This document shows, piece after piece, positions 28,428 through 37,021 of a DNA stretch of 64,000 nucleotides. The first letter of the stretch is position 1. Every line of letters starts with the position of its first letter. The notes under the pieces were generated by a model, which was not told the DNA's origin, made no database searches, and worked only from the letters and a program-made list of their open reading frames with translations. The stretch is from Woeseiaceae bacterium (GTDB taxonomy: Bacteria; Pseudomonadota; Gammaproteobacteria; Steroidobacterales; Woeseiaceae). Both the position numbers and the translations under genes were made by a program. Location: assembly GCA_021773115.1 (NCBI GenBank), contig JAJFKS010000028.1, forward strand, positions 62,001 to 126,000. Direction: 5' to 3'.

Positions 28428-29775
28428 TTGTGATGACCTTTGTTACCGTCGCAATTAATTCACCTTCGGCGAGTCGTGCCCGAACGTCATCGCCCGCTGA
28501 GACATCGCGAGAACGTGTCAATACTCTACCGCTTGCCGCGTCCTGCACAATCGCATAGCCGCGATCCAGTGTCGCCAGTGGACTAACCGAATGCAGCGCG
28601 CGGCCGAGCAACGCGATCCGGTTGCCAGTATCGGCCAGCACCCTGCGTGCCGAGGTACCGAGACTCTGCTGTAATGCCGTGAGGCGAGCGATGGAGCGTT
28701 GCACTGCCAATGCAGGGGACCGCTGCAGGAGTTTGCCAGCCACTGCCTGCACAGCGTTCTCCTGCTGCATTAATTGCTGCCGCATCGCGGCAACGAGCCG
28801 TCCGCTGTCTTCTCTGAGCTTGTCATTTTGCCGACGGACGGTTGCCGCCGGGCTGTTGGCCATAAGGCGGCGACCCAGCCAGTCCAGCGCCTGCGCCCGG
28901 TCCTCAAGTGCGCGCTGACCGACACGGGCGATACGGGCGGCGAGCACGTCGATGCGATGCAACCACTCGCTCTGATCCGGTACGACGATCTCGGCAGCAC
29001 CGGATGGCGTCGGGGCGCGTACGTCAGCGACGAAGTCGGCAATCGTGAAATCGACTTCATGACCCACAGCGCTGATGATCGGCAGCGGGCAGTCAGCGAT
29101 AGCGCGGGCCAGCCGCTCATCGTTAAACGCCCACAAGTCCTCCAGAGAACCTCCACCGCGGCTCATGATGAGCACATCGCACTCGGCGCGGCTGATGGCT
29201 GTAGTCAAAGCCTGTATCAGCTCACCGGGTGCCGCATCGCCCTGAACGGCCGCCGGATAGATCACGACCGGGATCGCCGGAAAGCGGCGACCCAGAACAC
29301 TCAGGATGTCGCGGATGGCCGCGCCGCTTGGCGATGTAATGACGCCAATTCGTTGCGGTAGGCCCGGCAGCGGCTGTTTTCGGTCCTGGTCGAACAGACC
29401 TTCGTTCGCAAGTTTCAGTTTCAGTGCGTCAAAACGGCGTTTGAGGACGCCTTCGCCGGCTGGCTCCATTTGCTCGATAATGAGCTGGTAATTGCCGCGC
29501 GCCTCGTAAATGCTGACGCGGCCATAGGCCAGGACCCGGTCACCATCCTTGAAGCCAATCGCAGGCCCGCGTTGCCGCTGCCGAAACCAGGCGGCGCTGA
29601 CCTGGGCGCCATCGTCCTTGAGGCTCAGGTAGATATGGCCGGACGCGGGACGTGACAGGTTGGAAATCTCGCCCTCCACCCACAATCGGCCTATGCCCTG
29701 TTCGAGCAGGTTTTTGACGCGGCGATTGAGCTGGCTGACACTTATTGCCGCCGTGGCGGGGTCATTTGTTTGCAT
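28420..29775 (-). CDS. xseA: Exodeoxyribonuclease VII large subunit
   Basis: A 451-residue nuclease subunit. An N-terminal OB-fold (about residues 12-105, SQLNRRVKNLLEQGIGRLWVEGEI) is followed by the catalytic domain with GVITSPSGAAIRDIL, RGGGSLEDLWAFNDE and SAVGHEVDFTIADFVAD, then a long coiled-coil C-terminal part. It degrades single-stranded DNA together with XseB. It is divergent from guaB, the same arrangement as in E. coli. Confidence 0.96.
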   Translation of the reverse strand: MQTNDPATAAISVSQLNRRVKNLLEQGIGRLWVEGEISNLSRPASGHIYLSLKDDGAQVSAAWFRQRQRGPAIGFKDGDRVLAYGRVSIYEARGNYQLIIEQMEPAGEGVLKRRFDALKLKLANEGLFDQDRKQPLPGLPQRIGVITSPSGAAIRDILSVLGRRFPAIPVVIYPAAVQGDAAPGELIQALTTAISRAECDVLIMSRGGGSLEDLWAFNDERLARAIADCPLPIISAVGHEVDFTIADFVADVRAPTPSGAAEIVVPDQSEWLHRIDVLAARIARVGQRALEDRAQALDWLGRRLMANSPAATVRRQNDKLREDSGRLVAAMRQQLMQQENAVQAVAGKLLQRSPALAVQRSIARLTALQQSLGTSARRVLADTGNRIALLGRALHSVSPLATLDRGYAIVQDAASGRVLTRSRDVSAGDDVRARLAEGELIATVTKVITND

Positions 29776-29802
29776 CTTTGCAGTATATCGAAGCGCCTGC
29801 CG

Positions 29803-29831
29803 TTTACCCGCAAAACTGAGCCGCGTACAAT
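29803..29831 (+). promoter_or_regulatory. Probable sigma-70 promoter of guaB-guaA
   Basis: TTTACC (4 of 6) and TACAAT (5 of 6) are separated by exactly 17 bp. Transcription would begin near 29838, giving a 30-nt leader before the guaB ATG at 29868. No operator for a purine repressor was recognised. Confidence 0.5.
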
Positions 29832-29867
29832 TGACCGTTTAACCTCCCTCAGACAGAAGACCCATCC

Positions 29868-31337
29868 ATGCGTATCGCCAAGGAAGCTCTGACATTCGAC
29901 GACGTGCTGTTGCAGCCCGGTTACTCCGAGATTTTGCCCCGCGAAGTCGACCTGAGCACATCACTCACCCGTGAAATCCGGCTGAATATTCCATTGTTGT
30001 CCGCCGCCATGGACACTGTGACTGAAGCACGACTGGCGATCGCGCTGGCGCAGGAAGGTGGTATGGGTATCGTCCACAAGAACATGGCGATTGAGGCGCA
30101 GGCGAAACAGGTTCTCACCGTCAAGAAATTCGAATCGGGCATGGTGCGCAACCCGATTACGGTATCCCCTGGTATGAGCATTCGTGAGGTCATCGATCTC
30201 ACGCATTCAATGGGCATTTCCGGTGTGCCGGTCGTCGACGGCAAAAACACCGTCGGTATCGTGACGCATCGTGACCTGCGCTTTGAAACGAAAATGGACG
30301 CACCGGTATCGACCGTCATGACGCCGAAAGATCGGCTGGTCACTGTGAAAGAAGGTGCAGGCGAAGAAGAAGTACTGTCGTTGTTGCACAAATACCGCAT
30401 CGAAAAAGTACTCGTTGTCGACGACAATTTTGAACTCCGCGGCATGATTACGGCAAAAGACTTTCAGAAGGCGATGGACTTTCCGAACGCCTGCAAAGAC
30501 AACAGCGGTGCCCTGCGCGTTGGTGCTGCCGTCGGGACCGGACAGGATACTGACGAGCGGGTTGATGCGCTGGTTGAAGCGGGTGTGGACCTGCTGGTCG
30601 TCGATACGTCACACGGATTTTCAAAAGGCGTTTTGGAGCGCGTGTCGCGTGTTAAGCAAGCGCATCCGGACGTCCAGGTCATCGGCGGCAATATCGTAAC
30701 CGGCGATGCGGCACTGGCGCTTGTCAAAGCGGGTGCCGACGGTGTCAAAGTCGGTATCGGCCCAGGCTCCATTTGCACGACGCGCGTCGTCGCAGGTGTC
30801 GGCGTGCCGCAGATATCCGCGGTCGCAGAGGTTGCGGCAGTACTGAAAAAGTCCGGTATCCCGTTGATCGCCGACGGCGGCATTCGCTACTCCGGTGATA
30901 TTTCGAAAGCACTGGTCGCCGGGGCGTACTCGGTCATGATCGGCGGCCTGTTTGCCGGTACCGAAGAGTCGCCCGGCGAAGTCGAGCTTTTCCAGGGTCG
31001 ATCGTACAAAGCCTATCGGGGCATGGGTTCGCTTGGCGCGATGGGTGCATCGCACGGTTCCTCCGATCGTTATTTCCAGGATGCGACGGAAGAACTCGAG
31101 AAACTGGTTCCGGAAGGAATCGAGGGCCGTGTCGCGTACAAAGGCAGCATGATTTCAATCGTTCATCAACTGGTCGGCGGCATTCGTGCCGCGATGGGCT
31201 ACACTGGCAGCGCAAGCATCGACGAGATGCGCACCAAACCGCAATTCGTTCGCATCACGGGCGCGGGCATGGTCGAAAGTCATGTGCATGATGTGACGAT
31301 TACGAAAGAAGCCCCCAACTACCGACTCAAGACCTAG
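29868..31337 (+). CDS. guaB: Inosine-5'-monophosphate dehydrogenase
   Basis: A 489-residue enzyme converting IMP to XMP with NAD, the committed step of guanine nucleotide synthesis. The TIM barrel starts [15 protein letters not shown] pair of CBS domains is inserted at about residues 90-205. The catalytic cysteine lies in [14 protein letters not shown], and the flap has GSLGAMG and the RVAYKGS segment. guaA follows 5 bp downstream. Confidence 0.98.
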   Translation: MRIAKEALTFDDVLLQPGYSEILPREVDLSTSLTREIRLNIPLLSAAMDTVTEARLAIALAQEGGMGIVHKNMAIEAQAKQVLTVKKFESGMVRNPITVSPGMSIREVIDLTHSMGISGVPVVDGKNTVGIVTHRDLRFETKMDAPVSTVMTPKDRLVTVKEGAGEEEVLSLLHKYRIEKVLVVDDNFELRGMITAKDFQKAMDFPNACKDNSGALRVGAAVGTGQDTDERVDALVEAGVDLLVVDTSHGFSKGVLERVSRVKQAHPDVQVIGGNIVTGDAALALVKAGADGVKVGIGPGSICTTRVVAGVGVPQISAVAEVAAVLKKSGIPLIADGGIRYSGDISKALVAGAYSVMIGGLFAGTEESPGEVELFQGRSYKAYRGMGSLGAMGASHGSSDRYFQDATEELEKLVPEGIEGRVAYKGSMISIVHQLVGGIRAAMGYTGSASIDEMRTKPQFVRITGAGMVESHVHDVTITKEAPNYRLKT

Positions 31338-31342
31338 CCTTC

Positions 31343-32908
31343 ATGCCTGCGGACATTCACGCGCAGCGGCTGCTGGTCCTCGATTTCGGCAGCCAGTACA
31401 CGCAGCTTATTGCGCGTCGTGTGCGCGAGTGGGGTGTCTACTGCGAAATCCACCCGTGGGACATATCCGACGCCGACATTGCGGCATTCGCACCGCAGGG
31501 TGTTATTTTGTCAGGGAGTCCGGAGTCCGTGCACTTTGACGACGGCCCGCGGGTGTCGCACACGGTGTTTGAGCTTGGCGTGCCGGTACTGGGTATTTGC
31601 TACGGCATGCAGACGATGGCGTCGGAGCTCGGTGGCAAAGTCGAGTCTTCATCGCATCGTGAATTTGGCTACGCCGAAATCACACCGCAGGACTCCAGCT
31701 TGTTCGCTGGCTTGAGCGACTCGGAAACGGAGCCGATGCTGAAAGTCTGGATGAGTCACGGCGATCGCGTCGCGACGATTCCGCCGGGCTTCAAAGCGAC
31801 CGCGAGCAGCCCCAACTCCCCGCTGGCGGCGATGGAAGATGCATCACGGCATTTCTATGGCGTCCAGTTTCATCCTGAGGTGACGCATACCCAACAGGGC
31901 AGCGAAATTCTGCGGCGCTTCGTTCGTGATATCTGTGCCTGTTCCGGCGACTGGACGGCTGGAAACATTGTCGCTGATGCGATCGAAAGCGTGCGCGCGC
32001 AGGTCGGTGATGACAAAGTTCTATTGGGACTGTCCGGCGGCGTCGATTCATCGGTCGTCGCCGCACTGTTGCACGAGGCAATTGGTGATCAACTAATCTG
32101 CGTGTTCGTCGATCACGGTCTGTTGCGTCACAACGAGGGCGATCAGGTTATGGCATTGTTCGCCGAGAATCTTGGTGTCAACGTGATTCGTGTCAATGCG
32201 TCCGATCGTTTCTTTACTGCGTTGAAGGGCGTATCCGACCCTGAGGAAAAAAGAAAGCTTATCGGTGGCCAGTTCATCGAAGTCTTCGAAGAAGAGGCCA
32301 CCAAGCTGAAAGATGTGCACTGGCTCGCGCAAGGCACGATCTATCCCGACGTTATTGAATCGGCAGGCGCGAAGACGGGCAAGGCGCAGGTTATCAAGTC
32401 GCACCACAATGTCGGTGGGCTGCCGGAGCACATGCGTATGTCGCTCGTTGAGCCACTGCGCGAATTATTCAAAGACGAAGTGCGACGTATCGGCCTCGAG
32501 CTCGGTTTACCGAAAAAAATGGTCATGCGCCATCCGTTTCCCGGTCCGGGTCTCGGTGTTCGCGTGCTCGGGGAGGTGAAGCCAGAGTACGTTGCGATCC
32601 TGCAGCTGGCTGACGACATTTTCATCGATGAACTTCACAAACAAGACCTGTACGGCAAGACCAGTCAGGCTTTTGCAGTGTTTCTACCAGTGAAATCGGT
32701 CGGAGTCATGGGCGACGGTCGCAAATACGATTATGTGATCGCCTTACGCGCGGTTGAGACTGTCGATTTCATGACTGCGCGCTGGGCGCGACTGCCTTAC
32801 GATTTTCTGGAGCAGGTCTCGCTTCGAATCATCAATGAAGTGGATGGCATTTCGCGCGTGACCTACGACATCAGTGGCAAGCCGCCGGCGACGATTGAAT
32901 GGGAATAG
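31343..32908 (+). CDS. guaA: GMP synthase (glutamine-hydrolysing)
   Basis: A 521-residue enzyme. The N-terminal class I glutaminase has Cys86 in LGICYGMQ and the His/Glu pair in FHPEVTH. The ATP pyrophosphatase domain carries the P-loop [10 protein letters not shown], and the C-terminal dimerisation domain ends PPATIEWE. It amidates XMP to GMP. The gene forms an operon with guaB and is followed at once by tadA. Confidence 0.98.
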   Translation: MPADIHAQRLLVLDFGSQYTQLIARRVREWGVYCEIHPWDISDADIAAFAPQGVILSGSPESVHFDDGPRVSHTVFELGVPVLGICYGMQTMASELGGKVESSSHREFGYAEITPQDSSLFAGLSDSETEPMLKVWMSHGDRVATIPPGFKATASSPNSPLAAMEDASRHFYGVQFHPEVTHTQQGSEILRRFVRDICACSGDWTAGNIVADAIESVRAQVGDDKVLLGLSGGVDSSVVAALLHEAIGDQLICVFVDHGLLRHNEGDQVMALFAENLGVNVIRVNASDRFFTALKGVSDPEEKRKLIGGQFIEVFEEEATKLKDVHWLAQGTIYPDVIESAGAKTGKAQVIKSHHNVGGLPEHMRMSLVEPLRELFKDEVRRIGLELGLPKKMVMRHPFPGPGLGVRVLGEVKPEYVAILQLADDIFIDELHKQDLYGKTSQAFAVFLPVKSVGVMGDGRKYDYVIALRAVETVDFMTARWARLPYDFLEQVSLRIINEVDGISRVTYDISGKPPATIEWE

Positions 32909-32910
32909 CG

Positions 32911-33369
32911 ATGAACTGGTCACAACAGGACATCGACTGTATGCGCGAAGCACTTGCCGAAGCTGAAGCTGCCGCAAATGATGGAGAGATTCCGGTTGGT
33001 GCGGTGATCGTCGACAACGGCCAAATTATCGCTCGCGCGCACAACTGTTCGATTCGTGACAAGGACCCAAGCGGGCACGCTGAAGTGGCGGCGCTACGAG
33101 CAGCCGGGAAAGTGCGCAACAACCACCGTTTGCCGGGCACCGTCATGTACGTCACGCTTGAGCCTTGTGTCATGTGTACCGGCGCGTTAGTCCAGGCGAG
33201 GGTAGGGCGAGTGGTATTCGGCGCCTACGACAAAAAAGCCGGCGCGTTGGGCAGTGTCGAAGACTTGTCCGACTCTGGCGCATTCAATCATCACTTTGAG
33301 GTTAACGGTGGAGTCCTGGCCGACGAGTCATCGGCGCTGCTGCAGACATTCTTCAAACGTCGCCGTTAG
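32911..33369 (+). CDS. tadA: tRNA-specific adenosine deaminase TadA
   Basis: A 152-residue zinc deaminase that converts A34 of tRNA-Arg(ACG) to inosine. Zinc ligands are His56 with catalytic Glu58 (GHAEVAAL), and Cys86/Cys89 (EPCVMCTGA). An ATG at 32899 overlapping guaA would add MGIA; the ATG at 32911 fits the family better. It converges on mltF with a 4-bp overlap at the ends. Confidence 0.95.
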   Translation: MNWSQQDIDCMREALAEAEAAANDGEIPVGAVIVDNGQIIARAHNCSIRDKDPSGHAEVAALRAAGKVRNNHRLPGTVMYVTLEPCVMCTGALVQARVGRVVFGAYDKKAGALGSVEDLSDSGAFNHHFEVNGGVLADESSALLQTFFKRRR

Positions 33370-34748
33370 GTATCGGTGACGGCTTGCTCAATATCTTCGG
33401 CGGTGGCTTCTTCATTCACTGTCAGCCATTTCAGAATATTGTAGTAGGCCCGAATATTGTTGACGTACAGCACCGGTTCCCAGCCGCGCGCGTAGCCGTA
33501 GGGAACTCGTGAATACCATTTGCGTTGCGACAACAAGGGTAGTGCTTCACTAATGTCGATCCACTTGTCTGGATCACCACCCCGCCATTCCACGATTGTG
33601 CGTGCATCCTTGATGTGATTAAAGCCAACGTTATAGGCTGCCAGCGCCATCCAGGTGCGGTCCGGCTCGGCAACGGTATCGGCAATGCGTTCAGTTTGCC
33701 GCGCAAAATATTCGGCGCCACCGGTTATACTGGTCAGCGGGTCGCGGCGGTCATCCAGCCCGAGGTATTCGGCGGTGTCGCGCGTCAACATCATGATGCC
33801 GCGCACGCCGGTTGGTGAAACGGCTTGAGAACGCCAGTGAGATTCCTGGTAACCGATCGCTGCGAGCAAGCGCCAGTCGACACCCCACGATGCGCCTGCG
33901 TTTTCAAACATCTCGCGATATCGCGGCAAGCGATTCTCAAAGTGACGAATAAAGTTTCGCGTACCGACGTAGTCAAACTTTTTTGTGTAACCGTAGTATC
34001 GATCGTGAACCTGTGCGAGTAGTCCCGCACGGTCAGCGTGAATCAGAAAATCGTCAGCGCGTGCGAGCAGCGTGTCTGCGTTGCCTTTCGGAAAGCCCCA
34101 GGCGATCGGATCGCCAATATCGAGGTCCATGGCAACGCGTAGATCAGGATAGAAGTGCCGCTGAATGTCGAAATCCGGGCTGTCGGCGACGGTCAATTCA
34201 ACCTCGCCGACGGCGACTTTGGTCAGCAACTGCGCGACTTCGATGTCGGCATTCTCCGTCCAGGTCAGCTCGGGGTAGGACTCTTGCAATGACGCCAGCA
34301 TATCGACATGACTGCTGCCGGCCATAACTTCGATCGAGCGACCGACAATATCCTCAACGGACCTCGGTTTGCCGGTGCCGAGCTTGTAAATCAGGTGGAC
34401 GTCGACAGAATCGTAGGGATGGCCGAAATTAAGATACTCGCGCCGCGTGTCGGTAATGGATAGTCCGGCAGCTGCCATGTGGGCCTCACCGGACAGCAAT
34501 TTCGGCAAGATTTCCGAAATGCTGGCGACCGGCTCGATCACCAGCGCAACACCGAGGTCATCGGCGAAAGCCTGCACCAAATCGAACTCCGGTCCGGATG
34601 GCCCGTTCGGACCAACCCGGTAAGCCGTAGGGCTGTCGCGTGTGACAACACGAAGCTCACCCGTTTCAAGCACCTGGTCCAAAAGCGAAGGCGGGCTTGA
34701 ACAGGTGCCGATCAGCGCGGCAACAGTGGCAATGGTAATCAGGCGCAA
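33366..34748 (-). CDS. mltF: Membrane-bound lytic murein transglycosylase F
   Basis: A 460-residue exported enzyme. After a hydrophobic N-terminus with a possible but atypical lipobox (IGTC, Cys16), a solute-binding-protein type 3 domain covers about residues 30-265. A lytic transglycosylase SLT domain follows (about 285-410), with the catalytic Glu in IGYQESHWRSQAVSP and GVRGIMMLTRDTA. It cleaves peptidoglycan glycan strands. Domain order and length match MltF. Confidence 0.93.
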   Translation of the reverse strand: MRLITIATVAALIGTCSSPPSLLDQVLETGELRVVTRDSPTAYRVGPNGPSGPEFDLVQAFADDLGVALVIEPVASISEILPKLLSGEAHMAAAGLSITDTRREYLNFGHPYDSVDVHLIYKLGTGKPRSVEDIVGRSIEVMAGSSHVDMLASLQESYPELTWTENADIEVAQLLTKVAVGEVELTVADSPDFDIQRHFYPDLRVAMDLDIGDPIAWGFPKGNADTLLARADDFLIHADRAGLLAQVHDRYYGYTKKFDYVGTRNFIRHFENRLPRYREMFENAGASWGVDWRLLAAIGYQESHWRSQAVSPTGVRGIMMLTRDTAEYLGLDDRRDPLTSITGGAEYFARQTERIADTVAEPDRTWMALAAYNVGFNHIKDARTIVEWRGGDPDKWIDISEALPLLSQRKWYSRVPYGYARGWEPVLYVNNIRAYYNILKWLTVNEEATAEDIEQAVTDT

Positions 34749-34804
34749 ACGTGAATCTCCGATCCGTCAGTCAATTATGACACCCGAATGAGCAATTTGG
34801 GCCC

Positions 34805-34833
34805 TTGACAAGTATTACTTTGCTTTCCACTAT
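34805..34833 (+). promoter_or_regulatory. Probable promoter of the tRNA-Ser locus
   Basis: A perfect TTGACA at 34805-34810 lies 17 bp before CACTAT (3 of 6, keeping A2, A5 and T6 of the -10 box). Transcription would start about 34840, 12 bp before the interrupted tRNA-Ser copy. It would therefore include that copy as a leader of the intact tRNA-Ser. No better promoter was seen between the two copies. Confidence 0.45.
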
Positions 34834-34873
34834 CCCTAGCCCAAGACCAATGGAGAGGTGCCAGAGTGGTCGA

Positions 34874-34939
34874 CAAAATCGCTGGGAGCGATTTTGAACC
34901 GCGAAGCGGCCCGAAGGGCGGCGGGCAGGAAGCCCGCCG
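34874..34939 (+). repeat. Hairpin array, insert 1 (D-loop)
   Basis: Four successive perfect hairpins: a 10-bp stem CAAAATCGCT/AGCGATTTTG with loop GGG (34874-34896); CCGC-GAA-GCGG (34899-34909); CCC-GAA-GGG (34910-34918); and an 8-bp stem CGGCGGGC/GCCCGCCG with a 5-nt loop (34919-34939). Confidence 0.85.
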
Positions 34940-34957
34940 TTAATGGGCCTGATTCGA

Positions 34958-35032
34958 CAAAACGGCTTTGCCGTTTTGGACGCACGCAGTGCGCACCCGC
35001 AGGGCATAAACCCGAAGGGTGAGGAGCGAAGC
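34958..35032 (+). repeat. Hairpin array, insert 2 (anticodon loop)
   Basis: Successive perfect hairpins: a 9-bp stem CAAAACGGC/GCCGTTTTG with loop TTT (34958-34978); CGCAC-GCA-GTGCG (34981-34993); CCC-GCA-GGG (34996-35004); CCC-GAA-GGG (35011-35019); and GCGAAGC (35026-35032). It opens with CAAAA like insert 1. Confidence 0.85.
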
Positions 35033-35054
35033 GACGAATCAAATCAGGTGTACT

Positions 35055-35088
35055 GGCGTCTGCAAGACGCCTTTGCGAACGAAGCAAA
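35055..35088 (+). repeat. Hairpin array, insert 3 (variable arm)
   Basis: A 7-bp stem GGCGTCT/AGACGCC with loop GCA (35055-35071) is followed by a 5-bp stem TTTGC/GCAAA with a 7-nt loop (35072-35088). It lies immediately before the intact tRNA-Ser. Confidence 0.8.
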
Positions 35089-35091
35089 TAT

Positions 35092-35181
<90 letters not shown>

Positions 35182-35268
35182 CTCGTGACCAAAAACATAA
35201 TATTTTAAGAAAGTAAGTTCTTAATCATGATTCCTTCATTCAGCAAGCGACGAAAGAGGAAGCTATCC

Positions 35269-36744
35269 ATGCGAATATTGAACCCAAGACTGCTAGCCGT
35301 AATTTCCGCGCTGCTTTGCGTCAGTTCGGCATTGGCGGCCGAAAACGATGTTGACCTCCTGATCGCCGCCATGCTCGGCGATACACCATTAACAGATGAC
35401 CTGCACGAACTGACCGACACAATCGGTGGGCGCGTTACCGGAACAGTCGCCAACAAGCAGGCGGTGGCCTGGGCTGAGGCGAAATTTCGCGCTGCTGAGG
35501 TCGCTGTTTCGACAGAAGAATTCGAGATGCCGTATGAGTGGCAGGAACGTCTGGTTCAGGCACACATATCAGGCGATGTTGGCTTTGATGTCGGGGTTGT
35601 TGCCAAACCCTTTTCGACACCTGCGAGCGCACTTGAGGCACCGCTGATCGACGCAGGTACTGGAAGTGCAGAAGACTTCGCTCGTCTTGGTGATACGGCA
35701 AGGGGAGCGTGGGCGCTCATTGGTACTCCCGTGCTCAATGACGAGATTGGACTGGGTGGTCTGTTCGCAGAGTACAGCGATGCGGCTCACATTGAACCCC
35801 GAGCATTCGCTGCCGGAGTTGCAGGCCTCGTGTTCTTGTCATCCCGGCCAAACAACCTGGTGTATCGCCACAATGCGGCGCTGGGCGGGAAGAACGAGTA
35901 TCCGCTCCTGATTATAGAAAGAGAACATGGCGAGCGCGCACAGCGCTTGTTGCGCGATGGCAAGGCGTTGTCACTGACCGCGACAATTGAAATCGACGCT
36001 GGCAATGCATTCACCGCTACAAACGTGATCGGTGAGATTCGCGGCAGCGTGCGCCCAGAAGAAATCGTGCTATTTGGCGCGCACCTCGATTCGTTCGCGC
36101 TCGGTACCGGAGCGTTGGACAACGGTGTCAATGTCGCGATGATGATCAACATCGCCCGGCAAATAGCACGACTCGGTCTGCGGCCTGAGCGCACCATTCG
36201 CTTCGCACTTTGGAATGGCGAGGAGCAGGGTCTGGTCGGATCGTGGAAGTATACCGAGCAACACGAAGATGAGCTTGATCAGCACATCGTCGCTGCATCC
36301 TTTGACATCGGAAGCGGGCGCACTACTGGTTACTTTACGGGCGGACGACCGGATCTCGTCAAGCTCGTGGAAAAGTATCTGCAGCCCGTTGCAGGCCTCG
36401 GCCCGTTCCAGCAAGCAGACGTACCAATTGTTGGCACCGACAACTTTGACTTCATGATGCAGGGAGTGCCGAATTTAGTCGCCAATCAGGCCGATGCGAA
36501 TTACGCATCAAATTACCATGCCGAGTCGGACACCTTCGACAAGGTTGACCAGCAACAAGTACGACTCAACTCGGCGATCGCGGCGGCGGTGCTTTGGGGA
36601 TTTGCAAACTCTACCGATCGACTGCCACGTTTGTCACACGACGAGATTGAAGCGTTGATCAACGACACCGACCTCGAGAAGCAGATGCGCGACTTCGCGG
36701 TCTGGGACGGATGGGCTTCCGGCCAGCGGGGGCGCCACGACTGA
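35269..36744 (+). CDS. Secreted M28 family zinc aminopeptidase
   Basis: A 491-residue exported metallopeptidase. A signal peptide (MRILNPRLLAVISALL to SALAA) is followed by a PA-like insert and the M28 domain. Zinc-site residues are His and Asp in FGAHLDS and ALDNGVN, the Glu pair in WNGEEQGLVGSW, Asp in SFDIGSG and His in NYHAESDTFDKVD. The ATG at 35269 is preceded by AGAGGAAG, whereas the upstream ATG at 35227 lacks a ribosome site. It probably releases amino acids or dipeptides outside the inner membrane. A TonB-dependent receptor follows, which may import a product. Confidence 0.88.
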   Translation: MRILNPRLLAVISALLCVSSALAAENDVDLLIAAMLGDTPLTDDLHELTDTIGGRVTGTVANKQAVAWAEAKFRAAEVAVSTEEFEMPYEWQERLVQAHISGDVGFDVGVVAKPFSTPASALEAPLIDAGTGSAEDFARLGDTARGAWALIGTPVLNDEIGLGGLFAEYSDAAHIEPRAFAAGVAGLVFLSSRPNNLVYRHNAALGGKNEYPLLIIEREHGERAQRLLRDGKALSLTATIEIDAGNAFTATNVIGEIRGSVRPEEIVLFGAHLDSFALGTGALDNGVNVAMMINIARQIARLGLRPERTIRFALWNGEEQGLVGSWKYTEQHEDELDQHIVAASFDIGSGRTTGYFTGGRPDLVKLVEKYLQPVAGLGPFQQADVPIVGTDNFDFMMQGVPNLVANQADANYASNYHAESDTFDKVDQQQVRLNSAIAAAVLWGFANSTDRLPRLSHDEIEALINDTDLEKQMRDFAVWDGWASGQRGRHD

Positions 36745-36851
36745 CAGCAGGTGTGCCGCTCTGTCGTCGCGGCAAACATCGGCCCAATTGCATCGATTTC
36801 GCGCAATGGCGCCGGGCAGAATTGTGGGACAATCTTATATGTTGTTATTTA

Positions 36852-36866
36852 GCAACAGTTAGTTGC
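36852..36866. promoter_or_regulatory. Inverted repeat in the leader of the TonB-dependent receptor gene
   Basis: GCAAC-N5-GTTGC lies in an AT-rich stretch of the 277-bp gap between the M28 peptidase and receptor genes. It could be an operator half-site pair. No convincing Fur box or sigma-70 promoter was found in this gap. Confidence 0.3.
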
Positions 36867-37021
36867 AATAGTAAGATATTGTTTATTAACGGGTTAACGC
36901 CATATCTTTCGAAGAAATTCAGCCGATGGAGGCAAAAGAACTACACTTTCCGTACTGCTTGGGGACATAATGATTGCCGATTATTACAGAATAATCTTCG
37001 TTCTTTTTCCAGGGGGAAATC

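Larger units (their letters stand above)
34852..35091 (+). pseudogene. Interrupted tRNA-Ser copy with hairpin arrays in its loops
   Basis: Three colinear pieces are identical to the intact tRNA-Ser that follows: 34852-34873 (acceptor 5' strand to D-loop), 34943-34957 (D-stem 3' strand to anticodon CGA) and 35041-35053 (rest of the anticodon arm to the variable arm). They are separated by inserts of about 69, 84 and 37 bp. Each insert falls in a loop or arm (D-loop, anticodon loop after CGA, variable arm). The anticodon stem halves CCTGA and TCAGG remain. Inserts are chains of perfect short hairpins with 3-nt loops. The T-arm and 3' acceptor strand are missing, so it cannot be a normal tRNA. 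No protein-coding gene is supported in 34749-35268. Confidence 0.85.

Noticed and set aside
34943-35053. Group I or group II intron in the anticodon loop
   Set aside because: The insert is only about 84 bp, lacks intron core features, and the tRNA copy is also broken in two other places and has no 3' half.
36745-37021. Fur box before the TonB-dependent receptor
   Set aside because: No 19-bp match was found; the AT-rich stretch only contains an unrelated short inverted repeat.
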